NCBI RefSeq assembly: GCF_014647415.1
Contig: NZ_BMPD01000006.1
Span: 62,001-126,000, forward strand
Direction of reading: 5' to 3'
DNA: 64,000 bases
DNA from: Haloarcula sebkhae
GTDB lineage: Archaea; Halobacteriota; Halobacteria; Halobacteriales; Haloarculaceae
In this document: piece after piece, positions 16,382 to 26,466 of the stretch
How positions within the stretch are numbered: the first letter of the stretch is position 1
Layout of the letters: each line of letters begins with the position of its first letter
Made by a program: the position numbers and the translations under genes
Notes under the pieces: generated by a model
What the model was told of the DNA's origin: nothing
What the model saw: the letters and a program-made list of their open reading frames with translations, nothing else
The model's database searches: none

Positions 16382-18085
16382 ATGACTGAAACAGGAAAGC
16401 GCCTTGTCGAAGAACTGGACGAGCAAGGCGTCGAGTACGTCTTCGGATATCCCGGTGGTCGTGCCATCGAGATTCTCGACCACGTTCCTGATGCCGACGT
16501 CGAGATGGTCCGACCACGCGATGAGCGCGAAGCCAGCGTCATGGCCGAGATGCGCGGCCGACTCACCGGCAATCCCGGAGTCCTCGCAGGACAGGGGCCC
16601 TGGATCGGGAGCCTCGGTGCAATCGGCCAGATGGAAGGAAAGCTCGCTTCCTCCCCGATGGTCGTTATTACCGAGGCCAGCGAGCGTGGCGACTATTCCA
16701 CGCTTGCGCCATACCAGCAGGCTCGCGGTGATTACGGTGGGCTAGACCTGCCGTCAGCGCTCGACGCCTACACCAAGGAAAACTGGTTCCCGCGTTCACC
16801 AACGGAGACAGTACGGAGCCTTCAGCTCGCGTTCAAACATGCGACTGCCGGCCGGCCCGGACCGACTGCAATAATCCTCGACGGCGACGCCGTTACCGAG
16901 GAGATGCCCGAAGATCCGATTCCGCCGGTCTGGGATGGGCATGATCAGGTGCAGAACTGGGAATCGCGACCGGCCCAGGAGGATGTCAAGACTGCGATTA
17001 GCGCGCTGAGCGAGGCTGATCGCCCAGTCATCATCGCCGGTAACGGCGTTCATGCGGCCGACGCATACGACCAGCTTGAAACTGTCGCTGAGGCTACTGA
17101 TGCCGTCGTCACGACCTCCTATCTCGGCAAGTCGACGTTCCCCGAAACCCACGACTTGGCTGCGGGCGTTATCGGCTCCTTCGGTCACGAAGGGGCAAAC
17201 CAGGTTGTCAGCGAAGCGGACGTCCTCCTCGTCGTGGGCTGTCGCATGAATCCGATGGACACGAACTGGCAGTCCCCGGAGTTCATCCGGCCCGACGAAC
17301 AGACCATCATCCACGCTGACATCGACACACGCAACGCTGGCTGGGTCTACCCCGCAGATGTCGCACTCATCGGTGATGCCGCACAGAGCCTCGACGACTT
17401 GGCGGCGACCCTCCCTGAGAGTGCTGGAAACGACTGGGCACGTGACCGTGCGGCCGCAGCGCAGGAGTCATTCTATGCACCCGTATGCGAGTCGGATGCG
17501 TCGCCGATTAAGCCACAGCGTGCGGTCAAAGAAATCGAGGCTGTCGTTGATTCGGAGACCATTGTGACCGCCGATTCCGGGAACAATCGGTTCTGGTTGC
17601 TGAACTACCTTCAGACACCGGACACCGGGACCTACTACGGCAGCGGTGGCGTCGGCGCGATGGGGTGGGCAACCCCGGCCGCGGTGTCAGCCGCCATCAC
17701 AACGGAGAAGGATGTCATCGCCGTCGCCGGCGACGGTGGCTTCACGATGACGATGACCAGTGTGGAGACAGCCGTTGAGAACGGCGTCGCGCCCACGTTC
17801 GTCGTCCTCAACGACACCAGCCTGGGGATGGTCCGGCAGATGCAACACGAGGAGGGCGACATCGCTGGCGTCGAGTTCCACGACACCGACTTCGTGAAAG
17901 CAGCCGAGGCGTTCGGCGCCGAAGCGACGCAGGCGGTGACGCCTGCTGAACTCGCGGCGGCACTCGAGGAAGGGACCAGCGCCGAGGTCCCATTCGTCAT
18001 CGATGTTCGCATCGACCGTGACGAAGAGATGGTCGAGTCCCTCCAATCCTCGTTCTACAAAGAAGTCGGCGGGCTCCACGAGTGA
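16382..18085 (+). CDS. ThDP-dependent enzyme of the acetolactate synthase family
   Basis: A 567-residue protein with the three-domain architecture of acetolactate synthase and benzoylformate decarboxylase. The N-terminal Pyr domain has YVFGYPGGR and the catalytic-Glu region RDEREASVMAEM. The middle domain follows near residue 190, and the C-terminal PP domain has the ThDP motif VAGDGGFTMTM...NDTSLGMVRQMQ. Standard ilvB enzymes carry HEQGA at the Glu site, so this is a divergent branch; sulfoacetaldehyde acetyltransferase, oxalyl-CoA decarboxylase or an aldehyde-forming decarboxylase are alternatives. No small regulatory subunit is adjacent. It heads a plus-strand run with the SDR gene 61 bases downstream. 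Confidence 0.85.
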   Translation: MTETGKRLVEELDEQGVEYVFGYPGGRAIEILDHVPDADVEMVRPRDEREASVMAEMRGRLTGNPGVLAGQGPWIGSLGAIGQMEGKLASSPMVVITEASERGDYSTLAPYQQARGDYGGLDLPSALDAYTKENWFPRSPTETVRSLQLAFKHATAGRPGPTAIILDGDAVTEEMPEDPIPPVWDGHDQVQNWESRPAQEDVKTAISALSEADRPVIIAGNGVHAADAYDQLETVAEATDAVVTTSYLGKSTFPETHDLAAGVIGSFGHEGANQVVSEADVLLVVGCRMNPMDTNWQSPEFIRPDEQTIIHADIDTRNAGWVYPADVALIGDAAQSLDDLAATLPESAGNDWARDRAAAAQESFYAPVCESDASPIKPQRAVKEIEAVVDSETIVTADSGNNRFWLLNYLQTPDTGTYYGSGGVGAMGWATPAAVSAAITTEKDVIAVAGDGGFTMTMTSVETAVENGVAPTFVVLNDTSLGMVRQMQHEEGDIAGVEFHDTDFVKAAEAFGAEATQAVTPAELAAALEEGTSAEVPFVIDVRIDRDEEMVESLQSSFYKEVGGLHE

Positions 18086-18146
18086 AGTCCCGGACATGGT
18101 TTAGCAAAGAATATAAATCAACTACGCAACACACATTGATACAACA

Positions 18147-19109
18147 ATGACAGATACGACGGTACTCGTCACTGGCGGAACCGGCTTCCTCGGCTCGTAT
18201 GTGGTCGAGGACCTCATCGAACACGGGCACGACGTCGTCGCCTACGACCTCTCGACGGACGACCACATCCTCTCGAAGTTGGGTGTCGCCGACGATGTGA
18301 CCATCCGGCGCGGTGATGTCTCGGAGGCGACGGACGTGATCCGTGCGGTCAAAGAGACGGGGACGACACACATCGTTCACCTTGCGGCACTGCTGACGAA
18401 CACAGCACGAGACAACCCCCGGGCTGGCCTCGATGTCAACATCAAGGGGACGAACAACGTCTTCGAGGTCGCACGCACTCTCGACGACCAGATAGAGCGT
18501 GTCACCTGGGCTTCCAGCGCTGCGGTGTACGCGCCGCCACACAACTACACTGCCGAATACGTCGACGAGGACGAACTTGTCTATCCCGATACGCTCTACG
18601 GCGCGACCAAAGAGTACAACGAACATCAGGCCCGTGTCTATCACGAGGATTACGATGTTGACCACGTTGGACTTCGCCCGACTGTGGCGTACGGCCCCTA
18701 CCGTGAAACCGGTGGGTCGGCGTTCCTCGCAAACATCATCGAGAAGCCGGCGCTCGGCGAACCGTTCAGCGTCGAGTACGGCGATCAGGTGATCGACTGG
18801 CAACACGCCCGCGATATCGCACAGGCGTTCCGGAAAGCGACGTTCGTCGACGAGGACAATCTCAGCCAGCGAATCTACAACGTCCGTGGCGTCCTCGCGA
18901 CGATCCGTGAAGCCGCCAACGCTGTCCGGGAAATCGTCCCGGACGCCGACCTCGATGTCTCCGACGAGGGCGAACTCCCCTGGACCCAGAACCTCGATAT
19001 GACCGCCGCGCAGGAGGACCTCGGCTACGAGGTCGAGTACGATCTCGAATCCGGGTTCCGGTCCTACATCAACACCCTCCGGGAAGAAAACGGGCTCGAA
19101 CCGCTCTGA
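18147..19109 (+). CDS. NAD-dependent epimerase/dehydratase (extended SDR)
   Basis: A 320-residue extended short-chain dehydrogenase. Rossmann motif TGGTGFLG (residues 8-15), the NAD-binding Asp region VVAYDLS, active-site Ser in WASSAAVY and the YxxxK pair in LYGATKEYNEHQ are all present. The C-terminal half resembles sugar-nucleotide epimerases (RPTVAYGPYRETG). In this catabolic context a hydroxyacid or sugar-acid oxidation is equally plausible. TATA-like ATATAAATC lies about 30 bases before the ATG, so it can be transcribed independently of the ThDP gene. Confidence 0.87.
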   Translation: MTDTTVLVTGGTGFLGSYVVEDLIEHGHDVVAYDLSTDDHILSKLGVADDVTIRRGDVSEATDVIRAVKETGTTHIVHLAALLTNTARDNPRAGLDVNIKGTNNVFEVARTLDDQIERVTWASSAAVYAPPHNYTAEYVDEDELVYPDTLYGATKEYNEHQARVYHEDYDVDHVGLRPTVAYGPYRETGGSAFLANIIEKPALGEPFSVEYGDQVIDWQHARDIAQAFRKATFVDEDNLSQRIYNVRGVLATIREAANAVREIVPDADLDVSDEGELPWTQNLDMTAAQEDLGYEVEYDLESGFRSYINTLREENGLEPL

Positions 19110-19221
19110 GACACCTCCGACCGTCGAATTGTGACATGTGTCTCGCTGGAGCTCGGTTTTTCCCTCAGCGGATCAGAATGAACCCGGTGTTTGATTAGGG
19201 ACCTCCCTGTACGCATAGGTG

Positions 19222-20490
19222 ATGTACGAGCGCGACTTCATGGAAGGAACGCGTGGCACCATGGCCGTCGACTGGGAAGAACGGATCGACGTCCAGCGGA
19301 TGCGACGCGAGCGGAAAGAACGAGCCCTCGACCGGCTGCAGGACTCCGAACTCGGGTCGATGCTGCTGATCAACGACCCGAACGTCCGGTATATCACCGG
19401 GCTGGCTATGACCGGCGGGAGCGGGGCAGATCACTACACGCTCCTGACTGAAGACGGCGACGTGGTCCACTGGGACACTGCGGATCACGCATCGAACCAG
19501 CGGTTCAACTGTCCCTGGCTCGACGACATCCGGTATGCCTGTCCCGGACTCGGCAACGTGCCCCGGGCGTCAGGCAGCGCTTCAGCGCGCGACTGGCTCA
19601 AAGACAAGATGGCCGAGACGGTGTATACGGCCATGGAGGAGTACGGTGTCGACCGGGAACCGATGGGCATCGACGTGGGGAACGGGACGCTAATCCAGAA
19701 GTTCGAGGACCGCGGCGTCGATGTCGATACCAGCGCGGCGACTGATATCATGCTCGACGCGCGGAAGACCAAAACCCGCGACGAGATAGAGTGTCTGCGG
19801 CAGGTCGCTGCCATCTGTGAGGCAGGCTTTCAGAAGATTACGGAGAGTGCAAAACCGGGCAAGCGTGAATCAGAAGTCTGGGGCGATGCGGTCGGCGAAC
19901 TCTGGGGACACGGCGCAATGGCCCAAGGCGGCTACGTGACTTCCGGCCCGAACACCTGGCCAAAACATCAGGCAAACACGACCGACCGAATGATTCGGCC
20001 GAACGACCTCGTCTACGCGGATTTCTACAACATCGGCTATCTGGGCTACCGCTCCTGTTACTACCGGACGTTCAGCATGGGTGAGCCGACACAGGCGCAG
20101 AAAGATGCCTACGAGAAGGCGCGTGACGACCTCTACGACGTCCTCGAACGGATTGAGCCAGGGGCCACGACCGACGAAATCTGCAAGGGCTTCCCCGACA
20201 GAGAGGGTGAGCATATGGACTGGTATGACGCCGACGAGTTCTGGCAGATGACGACCAACCACTGGGCCCATGGGCTGGGGCTACAGCTCTACGAAACGCC
20301 GCTCATCTGGCGCGGCCTCTCGCCGGACCACCCGATCGAAATCGAGGAGGGCATGACGATGGCTGTCGAGACGATGCAACCCGCAGAGCGGCAGGGCGTC
20401 CGCGTCGAAGAGATGGTCGTTGTCCGCGAAAACGGCGTCGAGATCCTCAGCGAATGGCCTGTTTCGGAGATTACGCGGATCGACTACTGA
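19222..20490 (+). CDS. M24 (creatinase/aminopeptidase P-like) protein with altered metal site
   Basis: 422 residues with an N-terminal creatinase-like domain (to about 175) and a C-terminal pita-bread domain. In M24 metalloenzymes five ligands (D, D, H, E, E) hold two metals. Here D267 (YADFYN), H350 (HWAHGLGL), E383 (AVETMQP) and E396 (RVEEM) are present, but the second Asp in the usual GYxSDxTRTF motif is Cys279 (GYRSCYYRTF). The segment SGPNTWPKHQ and spacing resemble the DMSP lyase DddP branch. It may therefore be a hydrolase or lyase with an unusual metal site, or a metal-free creatinase-like enzyme. ATG 19222 is preferred over the GTG one codon earlier. Confidence 0.82.
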   Translation: MYERDFMEGTRGTMAVDWEERIDVQRMRRERKERALDRLQDSELGSMLLINDPNVRYITGLAMTGGSGADHYTLLTEDGDVVHWDTADHASNQRFNCPWLDDIRYACPGLGNVPRASGSASARDWLKDKMAETVYTAMEEYGVDREPMGIDVGNGTLIQKFEDRGVDVDTSAATDIMLDARKTKTRDEIECLRQVAAICEAGFQKITESAKPGKRESEVWGDAVGELWGHGAMAQGGYVTSGPNTWPKHQANTTDRMIRPNDLVYADFYNIGYLGYRSCYYRTFSMGEPTQAQKDAYEKARDDLYDVLERIEPGATTDEICKGFPDREGEHMDWYDADEFWQMTTNHWAHGLGLQLYETPLIWRGLSPDHPIEIEEGMTMAVETMQPAERQGVRVEEMVVVRENGVEILSEWPVSEITRIDY

Positions 20491-20576
20491 CTGGCAGGCA
20501 TCGCGACCGGTCTCACGTACTGTTCGGTTGCCGGCGTGCCACTACCGTTAAGTCGGTTGCGCCGTAACGGAAATTT

Positions 20577-21581
20577 ATGCAACTGGGAACAGGCCTGTTT
20601 ACCTGTCAGCAGCGCCCGGACGACGACCGCGAAACCAGCAATATTTACGACGAAATGCTCGAACTGGGGGAAGTTATCGACAACGCGGGTCTCGATAGCG
20701 CCTGGGTCTCAGAGCATCACTTCCTTGACGACGACTATCTATCAGGCGTCACACCGGCACTTGGGGCGTTGGCTGCAGTCACCGACAACATCGAAATCGG
20801 GTCCTGTATCGCACTCGCGCCGCTGTATGATTCAATCCGGCTCGCTGAGGATATCGCGACGGTGGATCAGATCTCCGGTGGCCGCACGACGCTCGGGATG
20901 GCCATCGGCTCCAACGTCTCCGAGTTTGACGCCTTCGGGATTCCCGACGACGAACGGGCTGAACGGCTAGCCGATACGGTCGACACGCTCCGGGGTGCCT
21001 GGTCTGACGGGCCGCTCGACTACGAGCCGGAATTCCACGACATCTCGTCGGACGTCACTGTGACACCGAAACCCGCACACGACGTGCCCCTCATGCTCGG
21101 TGGGGCGTCGCGGCCTGCCGTCCGGCGGGCCGCCCGGACCGCTGACGCATGGTGTGCCCCGTCGTCGCTGTCAGTCGATGGCGTTCGGAAGCGCGTCGAG
21201 GACATCCGAAACGTCCGTGACGACGAAGATATCGAGGGCGACTTTCAGGTGTATGTCCTCCAGCACGGGTTCATCGGTGACTCCCGCGAGGACGCGTGGG
21301 AGCAGATGCGCGACGGCTACCTCTACATCCAGCGCCGGTACGAGGAGATATTCTCCGGCGAGACAGTTCCGGAACTGGACGACGACCGCAAACAGGAACT
21401 CAAAGAACAGGCGATCTTCGGGACGCCCGAACAAGTCACGGCGGAACTCGAAGCGTACCGCGAGGCGCTGGGCGACGACATCCACTTCATCTTCCGGACG
21501 TACCACCCCGGAACCGGAACGCAGGAGATGGCCGAGTGCATCCGGCGGCTGGGTGAAGAGGTGCAGCCGAAAATCAGCTAG
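20577..21581 (+). CDS. Luciferase-like (LLM class) flavin/F420-dependent oxidoreductase
   Basis: A 334-residue TIM-barrel protein of the bacterial-luciferase superfamily. Family signs are WVSEHHFLDDDYLSG near residue 45, IEIGSCIALAPLYDSIRLAEDIATVDQISGGR and LMLGGASRPAVRRAAR. Such enzymes use FMNH2 or, often in archaea, F420. An F420:NADP reductase homologue is encoded nearby on the other strand (24298-24969), which favours F420, but no residue here proves it. Substrate unknown; the EthD and acyl-CoA synthetase neighbours suggest oxidative breakdown of an organic compound. Confidence 0.85.
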   Translation: MQLGTGLFTCQQRPDDDRETSNIYDEMLELGEVIDNAGLDSAWVSEHHFLDDDYLSGVTPALGALAAVTDNIEIGSCIALAPLYDSIRLAEDIATVDQISGGRTTLGMAIGSNVSEFDAFGIPDDERAERLADTVDTLRGAWSDGPLDYEPEFHDISSDVTVTPKPAHDVPLMLGGASRPAVRRAARTADAWCAPSSLSVDGVRKRVEDIRNVRDDEDIEGDFQVYVLQHGFIGDSREDAWEQMRDGYLYIQRRYEEIFSGETVPELDDDRKQELKEQAIFGTPEQVTAELEAYREALGDDIHFIFRTYHPGTGTQEMAECIRRLGEEVQPKIS

Positions 21582-21739
21582 GACTGGCACATGATGTCGG
21601 TGACTGTTGGAACATCAGATACTGTCTGACCCGAAGGGGATGCGACATCACAAGCGCTAGTGACTCGCTAGGTGCTGCCCGTGGGTTTCGGACCCCTGTG
21701 AACACCAATACTTATTTCCCCAGGTGAAGAACCGAATTG

Positions 21740-22129
21740 ATGAGTATGGACATCGAAGCATTCTTCGAGAACATGCCGTTTGCCGACCTGCTCGATATCG
21801 AGATAACGACTGTCGATAACGGGCACGCGGAAGGCCATATCGAAATGCGGGAAGAACTGTCATGGAACGAGGAACAAATAATGGCCCACGGCGGCGTTAC
21901 GTTCACCCTCGCTGACACCGTTGGCGGGGCCGCTCTCGTGTCCCTCGTCGACCAGCCGGTGCCGACCATCGATATGCGAATCGATTACCTCGAAGCCGGA
22001 ACAGGAGACCTCAGAGCGGAAGCGGACGTAGTTCGTCACGGTGGTGACGTTGGCGTCGTCAATGTGGAAGTGTACGCCGAAGACGATGCGCAGGTCGCAG
22101 ATGCGCGCGGCGTCTACAAGACGGGATAG
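21740..22129 (+). CDS. PaaI-family hotdog thioesterase
   Basis: 129 residues, single hotdog fold. The signature HGGVTFTLADTVGGAA follows ENMPFADLLDIEI, as in PaaI/YdiI-type acyl-CoA thioesterases. ATG 21740 is chosen: TACTTATTT (about 21708-21716) is placed for a leaderless start there, and the upstream TTG is not needed. Probably hydrolyses a dead-end or product acyl-CoA of this island. The acyl-CoA synthetase gene follows after 54 bases. Confidence 0.85.
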   Translation: MSMDIEAFFENMPFADLLDIEITTVDNGHAEGHIEMREELSWNEEQIMAHGGVTFTLADTVGGAALVSLVDQPVPTIDMRIDYLEAGTGDLRAEADVVRHGGDVGVVNVEVYAEDDAQVADARGVYKTG

Positions 22130-22183
22130 CTCGATTGCAGCGACTGCACAGCTTCCGGACACTGTCACAGCCACGTGAATCCA

Positions 22184-24184
22184 ATGTCAGACACACTCAC
22201 AGCACTCGAAGCGGTACGATACGAACCGAGCGAGGCGTTCGTCACCCAGAGCAACGTCTACGCGTTCATGCAAGAGCACGGCATCGAGAACTTCGAAGAA
22301 CTCCACAGACGGACAGTCACCGATATCGACGGTGAGCCGGCGTCCGGACTTGACTGGTTCTGGGATGAGATAGTCGACTATCTCGACTTAGAGTTTTACC
22401 AAGAGTATGAGCAGGTCCGCGATGACACAGACGGCCCACAGTTCACGGACTGGTACGTCGGTGGAGAACTCAACATCGCGCACAACGTCGTCGACCGTCA
22501 TGCAGCCCCCGACGCTGAGAACCGAAATACAGTCGCGACAATCTGGGAAGGAGAGGACGGAACAGTCCGTGAGGTCACCTATCACGAACTCCACCAACAG
22601 GCCAATCGTGTCGCTAATGCACTCGAAGAGCGCGGTATCGGAATTGGTGACACCGTCGGGCTATATATGCCGATGGTCCCGGAAATCGTCCCACTGCTGT
22701 ATGGCTGTTTCAAGGTCGGTGCGATTGCCGTCCCCATCTTCTCCGGCTTCGGGGTCGACGCAACAGCAACCCGCATCGAAGACGCCGAGTGTTCTGTCCT
22801 GTTCACCGGCGATGGTTTCTACCGCCGGGGAAGCGAAATTGACCTGAAATCGGCCGCGGACGAGGCTATCGAAGCGGCCGGCCACGTCGAACACACCATT
22901 GTCTATAATCGGCTGGATTCTGTAGAGTCTGCCCTCTCGTGGGACCCCGCCCGTGACGAATGGTGGGCGGATGCAGTCGGGTCCCAGTCTGCCGACTACG
23001 AGACCAAGTCGCTCCCCGCCGACCACGAGTCGATGCTGCTGTACTCATCCGGGACAACAGGCAAACCAAAGGGGATCGTCCACACGCACGCCGGCGGGCT
23101 CGTCCAACCGGCGAAAGAAATCTTCTTTTCGTTCGACCACAAGCCCGCAGACCGGTTTTTCTGGGTCTCGGATATCGGCTGGATGATGGGGCCGTGGACG
23201 CTGATCGGCAATCACGCCCACGGTGGCACCGTCTTCCTGTATGAGGGGGCCCCCGACTATCCCGAGCCGGACCGGTTCTGGGAAATGATCGACACCCACA
23301 ATCTGTCGGTGTTCGGGATTTCACCGACAGCGATCCGTGCGCTACAGAAGCACGGCGACGAGTGGCTGGAGGGCCACGACCTCTCGACGCTGCGCCTGCT
23401 GGGTTCGACCGGCGAGCCGTGGGACCCGGACTCCTGGGAGTGGTTCCTAGAGAACGTCGGCGGCGGTACGACACCGATTATGAACATCTCCGGGGGAACG
23501 GAGATATTCGGCTGTTTCCTCCAGCCGACGCCGCTGCATTCGCTGAAGCCAGGGACGCTCGGTGGCCCGGCGCTCGGCATGGACATCGACATTGTCGATG
23601 CACAGGGGGAATCCGTTGCCGAAGACAACGAGAAGGGGTATCTGGTCTGTCAGTCGTCAGCGCCATCGATGACAAAATCGCTGTGGAGCGGTGACGAGCG
23701 GTACCTCGGAGAGTACTGGTCGCGGTTCAACGATATGTGGGACCACGGCGACTGGGCGCAGAAAGACGAGGACGGCTTCTGGTTCTTACACGGTCGGTCG
23801 GACGATGTCCTCAACGTCGCCGGCCGGAAGGTCGGCCCGGCCGAAGTCGAGAGCGCACTTATCGAACACGATGCGGTCAACGCCGCTGTTGCGATCGGAG
23901 CGGACGACGAAACGAAGGGGACTGCGGTTGTCACATACGTCATCCTCAACGAGGAGTACGAGGAGTCAGAGGACCTTCGCGAGACATTGCGTGCGCAGGT
24001 CGGGACAGCGCTTGGCAAGCCGTTCCGTCCGCGTGAAGTCCGCTTCGTCGATGCATTTCCGGAGACGCAGTCCGGGAAAATTGTCCGACGAATCATTCAG
24101 AATGTCTACGAGGGTGCAGAACTGGGTGACCTCGCGAGTATCGAGAACCCCGACGCGATCGACGGAATCGACAACGCGCGGTAA
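22184..24184 (+). CDS. AMP-forming acyl-CoA synthetase (acetyl-CoA-synthetase-like)
   Basis: 666 residues, ANL superfamily. It has an N-terminal ACS-type cap (DWFWDEIVDYLDLEFYQEY), the phosphate-binding loop YSSGTTGKPKGIVHTHAG, an SGGTEIFGCF adenine-binding region, the hinge GDWAQKDEDGFWFLHGRSDD and the acyl-adenylate lysine in SGKIVRR. Length and cap resemble acetyl/propionyl-CoA synthetases, but the family activates many acids. ATG 22184 (MSDTLTALE) is used rather than GTG 22175. It probably activates an acid produced by the island's oxidations. Confidence 0.88.
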   Translation: MSDTLTALEAVRYEPSEAFVTQSNVYAFMQEHGIENFEELHRRTVTDIDGEPASGLDWFWDEIVDYLDLEFYQEYEQVRDDTDGPQFTDWYVGGELNIAHNVVDRHAAPDAENRNTVATIWEGEDGTVREVTYHELHQQANRVANALEERGIGIGDTVGLYMPMVPEIVPLLYGCFKVGAIAVPIFSGFGVDATATRIEDAECSVLFTGDGFYRRGSEIDLKSAADEAIEAAGHVEHTIVYNRLDSVESALSWDPARDEWWADAVGSQSADYETKSLPADHESMLLYSSGTTGKPKGIVHTHAGGLVQPAKEIFFSFDHKPADRFFWVSDIGWMMGPWTLIGNHAHGGTVFLYEGAPDYPEPDRFWEMIDTHNLSVFGISPTAIRALQKHGDEWLEGHDLSTLRLLGSTGEPWDPDSWEWFLENVGGGTTPIMNISGGTEIFGCFLQPTPLHSLKPGTLGGPALGMDIDIVDAQGESVAEDNEKGYLVCQSSAPSMTKSLWSGDERYLGEYWSRFNDMWDHGDWAQKDEDGFWFLHGRSDDVLNVAGRKVGPAEVESALIEHDAVNAAVAIGADDETKGTAVVTYVILNEEYEESEDLRETLRAQVGTALGKPFRPREVRFVDAFPETQSGKIVRRIIQNVYEGAELGDLASIENPDAIDGIDNAR

Positions 24185-24297
24185 AATACTTCCCTGTCTG
24201 GTTGTGACTGTTTTCGGGCATAGGCAAAAGCGAGAACGCAATCGACCTCGCTACGATACTATCGAACCACGGCGGAGGACGGAAGCGCGGCCGGCGT

Positions 24298-24969
24298 CTA
24301 CGTAAAGCTCACACCGACATCGTGCATATCCTCGTTGTATCGAGCGATGTTGATGAGCAGTGGCGTCAGACTCTCGACTTCCGCGGCGTTCGAAAGCGGC
24401 CCAGCAGGGATCGGTCGGACGCCCGCAAGATCAGCAGTCAGCGACACGACTCGGTCACTGACCGCCGGATCGTCGGCGACTACCAGCGTATCCACATCGA
24501 GCGTGGCCTCTAGATCCGCCAGCCGATCCGCTGCAAGGTTGTGGAACGCGCCGGCCACTGGAACAGATTCAGGGGCCCGCTCCGCGACAAACTCGGTAAC
24601 GCTCCCCGTCGATGGTGGTCGGTAGTGAAGTCCATCCCCATCACCGTTCATCCCGACAGCGGGGCTTATGAGCAGTTGGTCCGAGAGTACATCATCCTCA
24701 GTCAGTGCTTCAACTGTATCGCCGACGTGATGTGGAGGAATGGCCAGGATAACCACGTCTGCACTGGCCGCGGCGCTACTGTTGTCCGTCCCGTTGATTT
24801 CAGTCTCGACACCGTGGGCGGCCAACCGTTCTCCGTACGCTCTGGCTCGCTCGCTGGCTTTTGCAGCGTCCCGCGAGCCGATCGTAATCGCATGGTCCGT
24901 GTCGGCGGCAAACCGCATCGCGAGTCCCTCACCGATGTCACCAGTACCGCCTAGTATAGCTAACTCCAT
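24298..24969 (-). CDS. npdG: NADPH-dependent F420 reductase homologue
   Basis: A 223-residue F420H2:NADP+ oxidoreductase. The N-terminal NADP motif is MELAILGGTGDIGEGLA with ITIGSRD, followed by VVILAIPPHHVGDTVE and SVPVAGAFHNLAA, all family hallmarks. It exchanges hydride between coenzyme F420 and NADP. Start 24969 coincides with the conserved N-terminus; the 15 upstream codons are not conserved. Tail-to-tail with the acyl-CoA synthetase gene. It could supply F420H2 to the luciferase-like enzyme nearby. Confidence 0.9.
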   Translation of the reverse strand: MELAILGGTGDIGEGLAMRFAADTDHAITIGSRDAAKASERARAYGERLAAHGVETEINGTDNSSAAASADVVILAIPPHHVGDTVEALTEDDVLSDQLLISPAVGMNGDGDGLHYRPPSTGSVTEFVAERAPESVPVAGAFHNLAADRLADLEATLDVDTLVVADDPAVSDRVVSLTADLAGVRPIPAGPLSNAAEVESLTPLLINIARYNEDMHDVGVSFT

Positions 24970-25104
24970 GCACCCGCATAACGCCCCGTGAAACAAGAAG
25001 CTTTGTCCTGTCACCGAAATCGCTGGCTGCCGTGGGCTGCTGGCAGCAGACGGGAGTCGAGCGCGTCAGCAATAGAAGCACCACCCAGTGGCAAACGCGA
25101 ACGG

Positions 25105-26466
25105 TTATTCGATCCAGACCGTCTTTTTGTTGACGAACTCTTTGATTCCCATCTCCGAGAGTTCACGACCGTAACCGGCGTCTTTGATGCCGCCGAACGG
25201 GACCCGTGGATCTGATTTGGTCATTTCGTTGATGTAGACACAGCCCGCGGAGATGTCTCGTGCCAGACGCTGGCCGCGTTCTCGGTCCGCCGTCCAGAGG
25301 CTTGCACCAAGGCCAAACCGGGTGTCGTTCGCGACTTCGATTGCTTCCTCTACATCAGCGACCTCGTAGACGGTCGCCACTGGGCCGAACGTCTCCTCGG
25401 TGTCAGCGGGGCACCCCGAGGGGACATCAGTCAGTACTGTCGGTGGATAGAAGGCCCCCGGCCGGTCAAGCGGTTCGCCGCCAGTCAGCACCGTTGCACC
25501 GGCGTCAACGCTGGCCTGTACCTGATTGTGGAGTTCGGCCATCAGGTCTGGATCAGCCTGTGGGCCGACATCGGTTTCGTCGGACATCGGGTCGCCGACA
25601 GTGAGGTCTTCGAAGGCAGCGACGAGTCCATCAACGTACTCCTCGTAGACGTCTGTGTGAACGATGAAGCGCTTGGCGGCGATACACGACTGGCCGCCGT
25701 TCAGTGTCCGTGCTTGCACCCCAGTTTCGAGGGCCGCATCGAGGTCTGCGTCGTCGAGGACGATAAACGGGTCAGACCCACCGAGTTCCAGGACGGTCTT
25801 TTTCAGATGTTTGCCGGCCGTTTCGGCGACGGCACGGCCGGCGGGGCCACTTCCGGTCAGCGTTGCCGCACGGACACGGTCGTCTGCGAGGATGTCGTCA
25901 ACGTCACTGGAGCCAACCAACAGCGTCTGGAACGCGCCGTCAGGGTAGCCGGCTTCGGCAAACACTTCTTCGAGCGCGAGCGCACACCCAGGAACGTTTG
26001 AGGCGTGTTTGAGGAGGCCCACGTTGCCGGCAGTGAGATAGGGCGCGGCAAACCGAATGACCTGCCAGAACGGGTAGTTCCAGGGCATCACTGCAAGCAC
26101 TGGCCCGAGCGGGTCATGGACCGTTTTTACTTCTGTCCCTGGCGGACTGGGGTGGTGCTCTGCGGAGAGATATTTGTGCGCGTATTCGGCGTAATGATCA
26201 CAGGCCCAGACACACTTTTCGACTTCAGCAACAGCCTGCGTGATTGGTTTCCCCATTTCCCGGGTCATCAGCTCAGCGTACCGCTGTTTGTTCTCCCGTA
26301 GGACCTCGCCGGCGTTTACCAGCAATTGCTCGCGCTCGCGCAACGGGACATCGCGCCAGTCCTCGAACGTCGACGTGGCACGGTCCAGTTTCCGTTCGAC
26401 TGCCTCGTCATCGTCAGGGTCGTACACGTCCAGCCGCTCGCCCGTAGCCGGGTTGACTGCCTCCAT
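25105..26466 (-). CDS. Aldehyde dehydrogenase, succinate-semialdehyde dehydrogenase type
   Basis: 453 residues of the NAD(P)-dependent ALDH superfamily. Key residues are Asn130 in MPWNYPFWQ, Glu227 in ELGGSDPF and catalytic Cys261 in GGQSCIAAKRF. Opening MEAVNPATGE and closing VNKKTVWIE match the short YneI/GabD-like subgroup, which oxidises succinate semialdehyde and related aldehydes. Divergent from the EthD gene at 26571. Exact aldehyde not inferable. Confidence 0.88.
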   Translation of the reverse strand: MEAVNPATGERLDVYDPDDDEAVERKLDRATSTFEDWRDVPLREREQLLVNAGEVLRENKQRYAELMTREMGKPITQAVAEVEKCVWACDHYAEYAHKYLSAEHHPSPPGTEVKTVHDPLGPVLAVMPWNYPFWQVIRFAAPYLTAGNVGLLKHASNVPGCALALEEVFAEAGYPDGAFQTLLVGSSDVDDILADDRVRAATLTGSGPAGRAVAETAGKHLKKTVLELGGSDPFIVLDDADLDAALETGVQARTLNGGQSCIAAKRFIVHTDVYEEYVDGLVAAFEDLTVGDPMSDETDVGPQADPDLMAELHNQVQASVDAGATVLTGGEPLDRPGAFYPPTVLTDVPSGCPADTEETFGPVATVYEVADVEEAIEVANDTRFGLGASLWTADRERGQRLARDISAGCVYINEMTKSDPRVPFGGIKDAGYGRELSEMGIKEFVNKKTVWIE

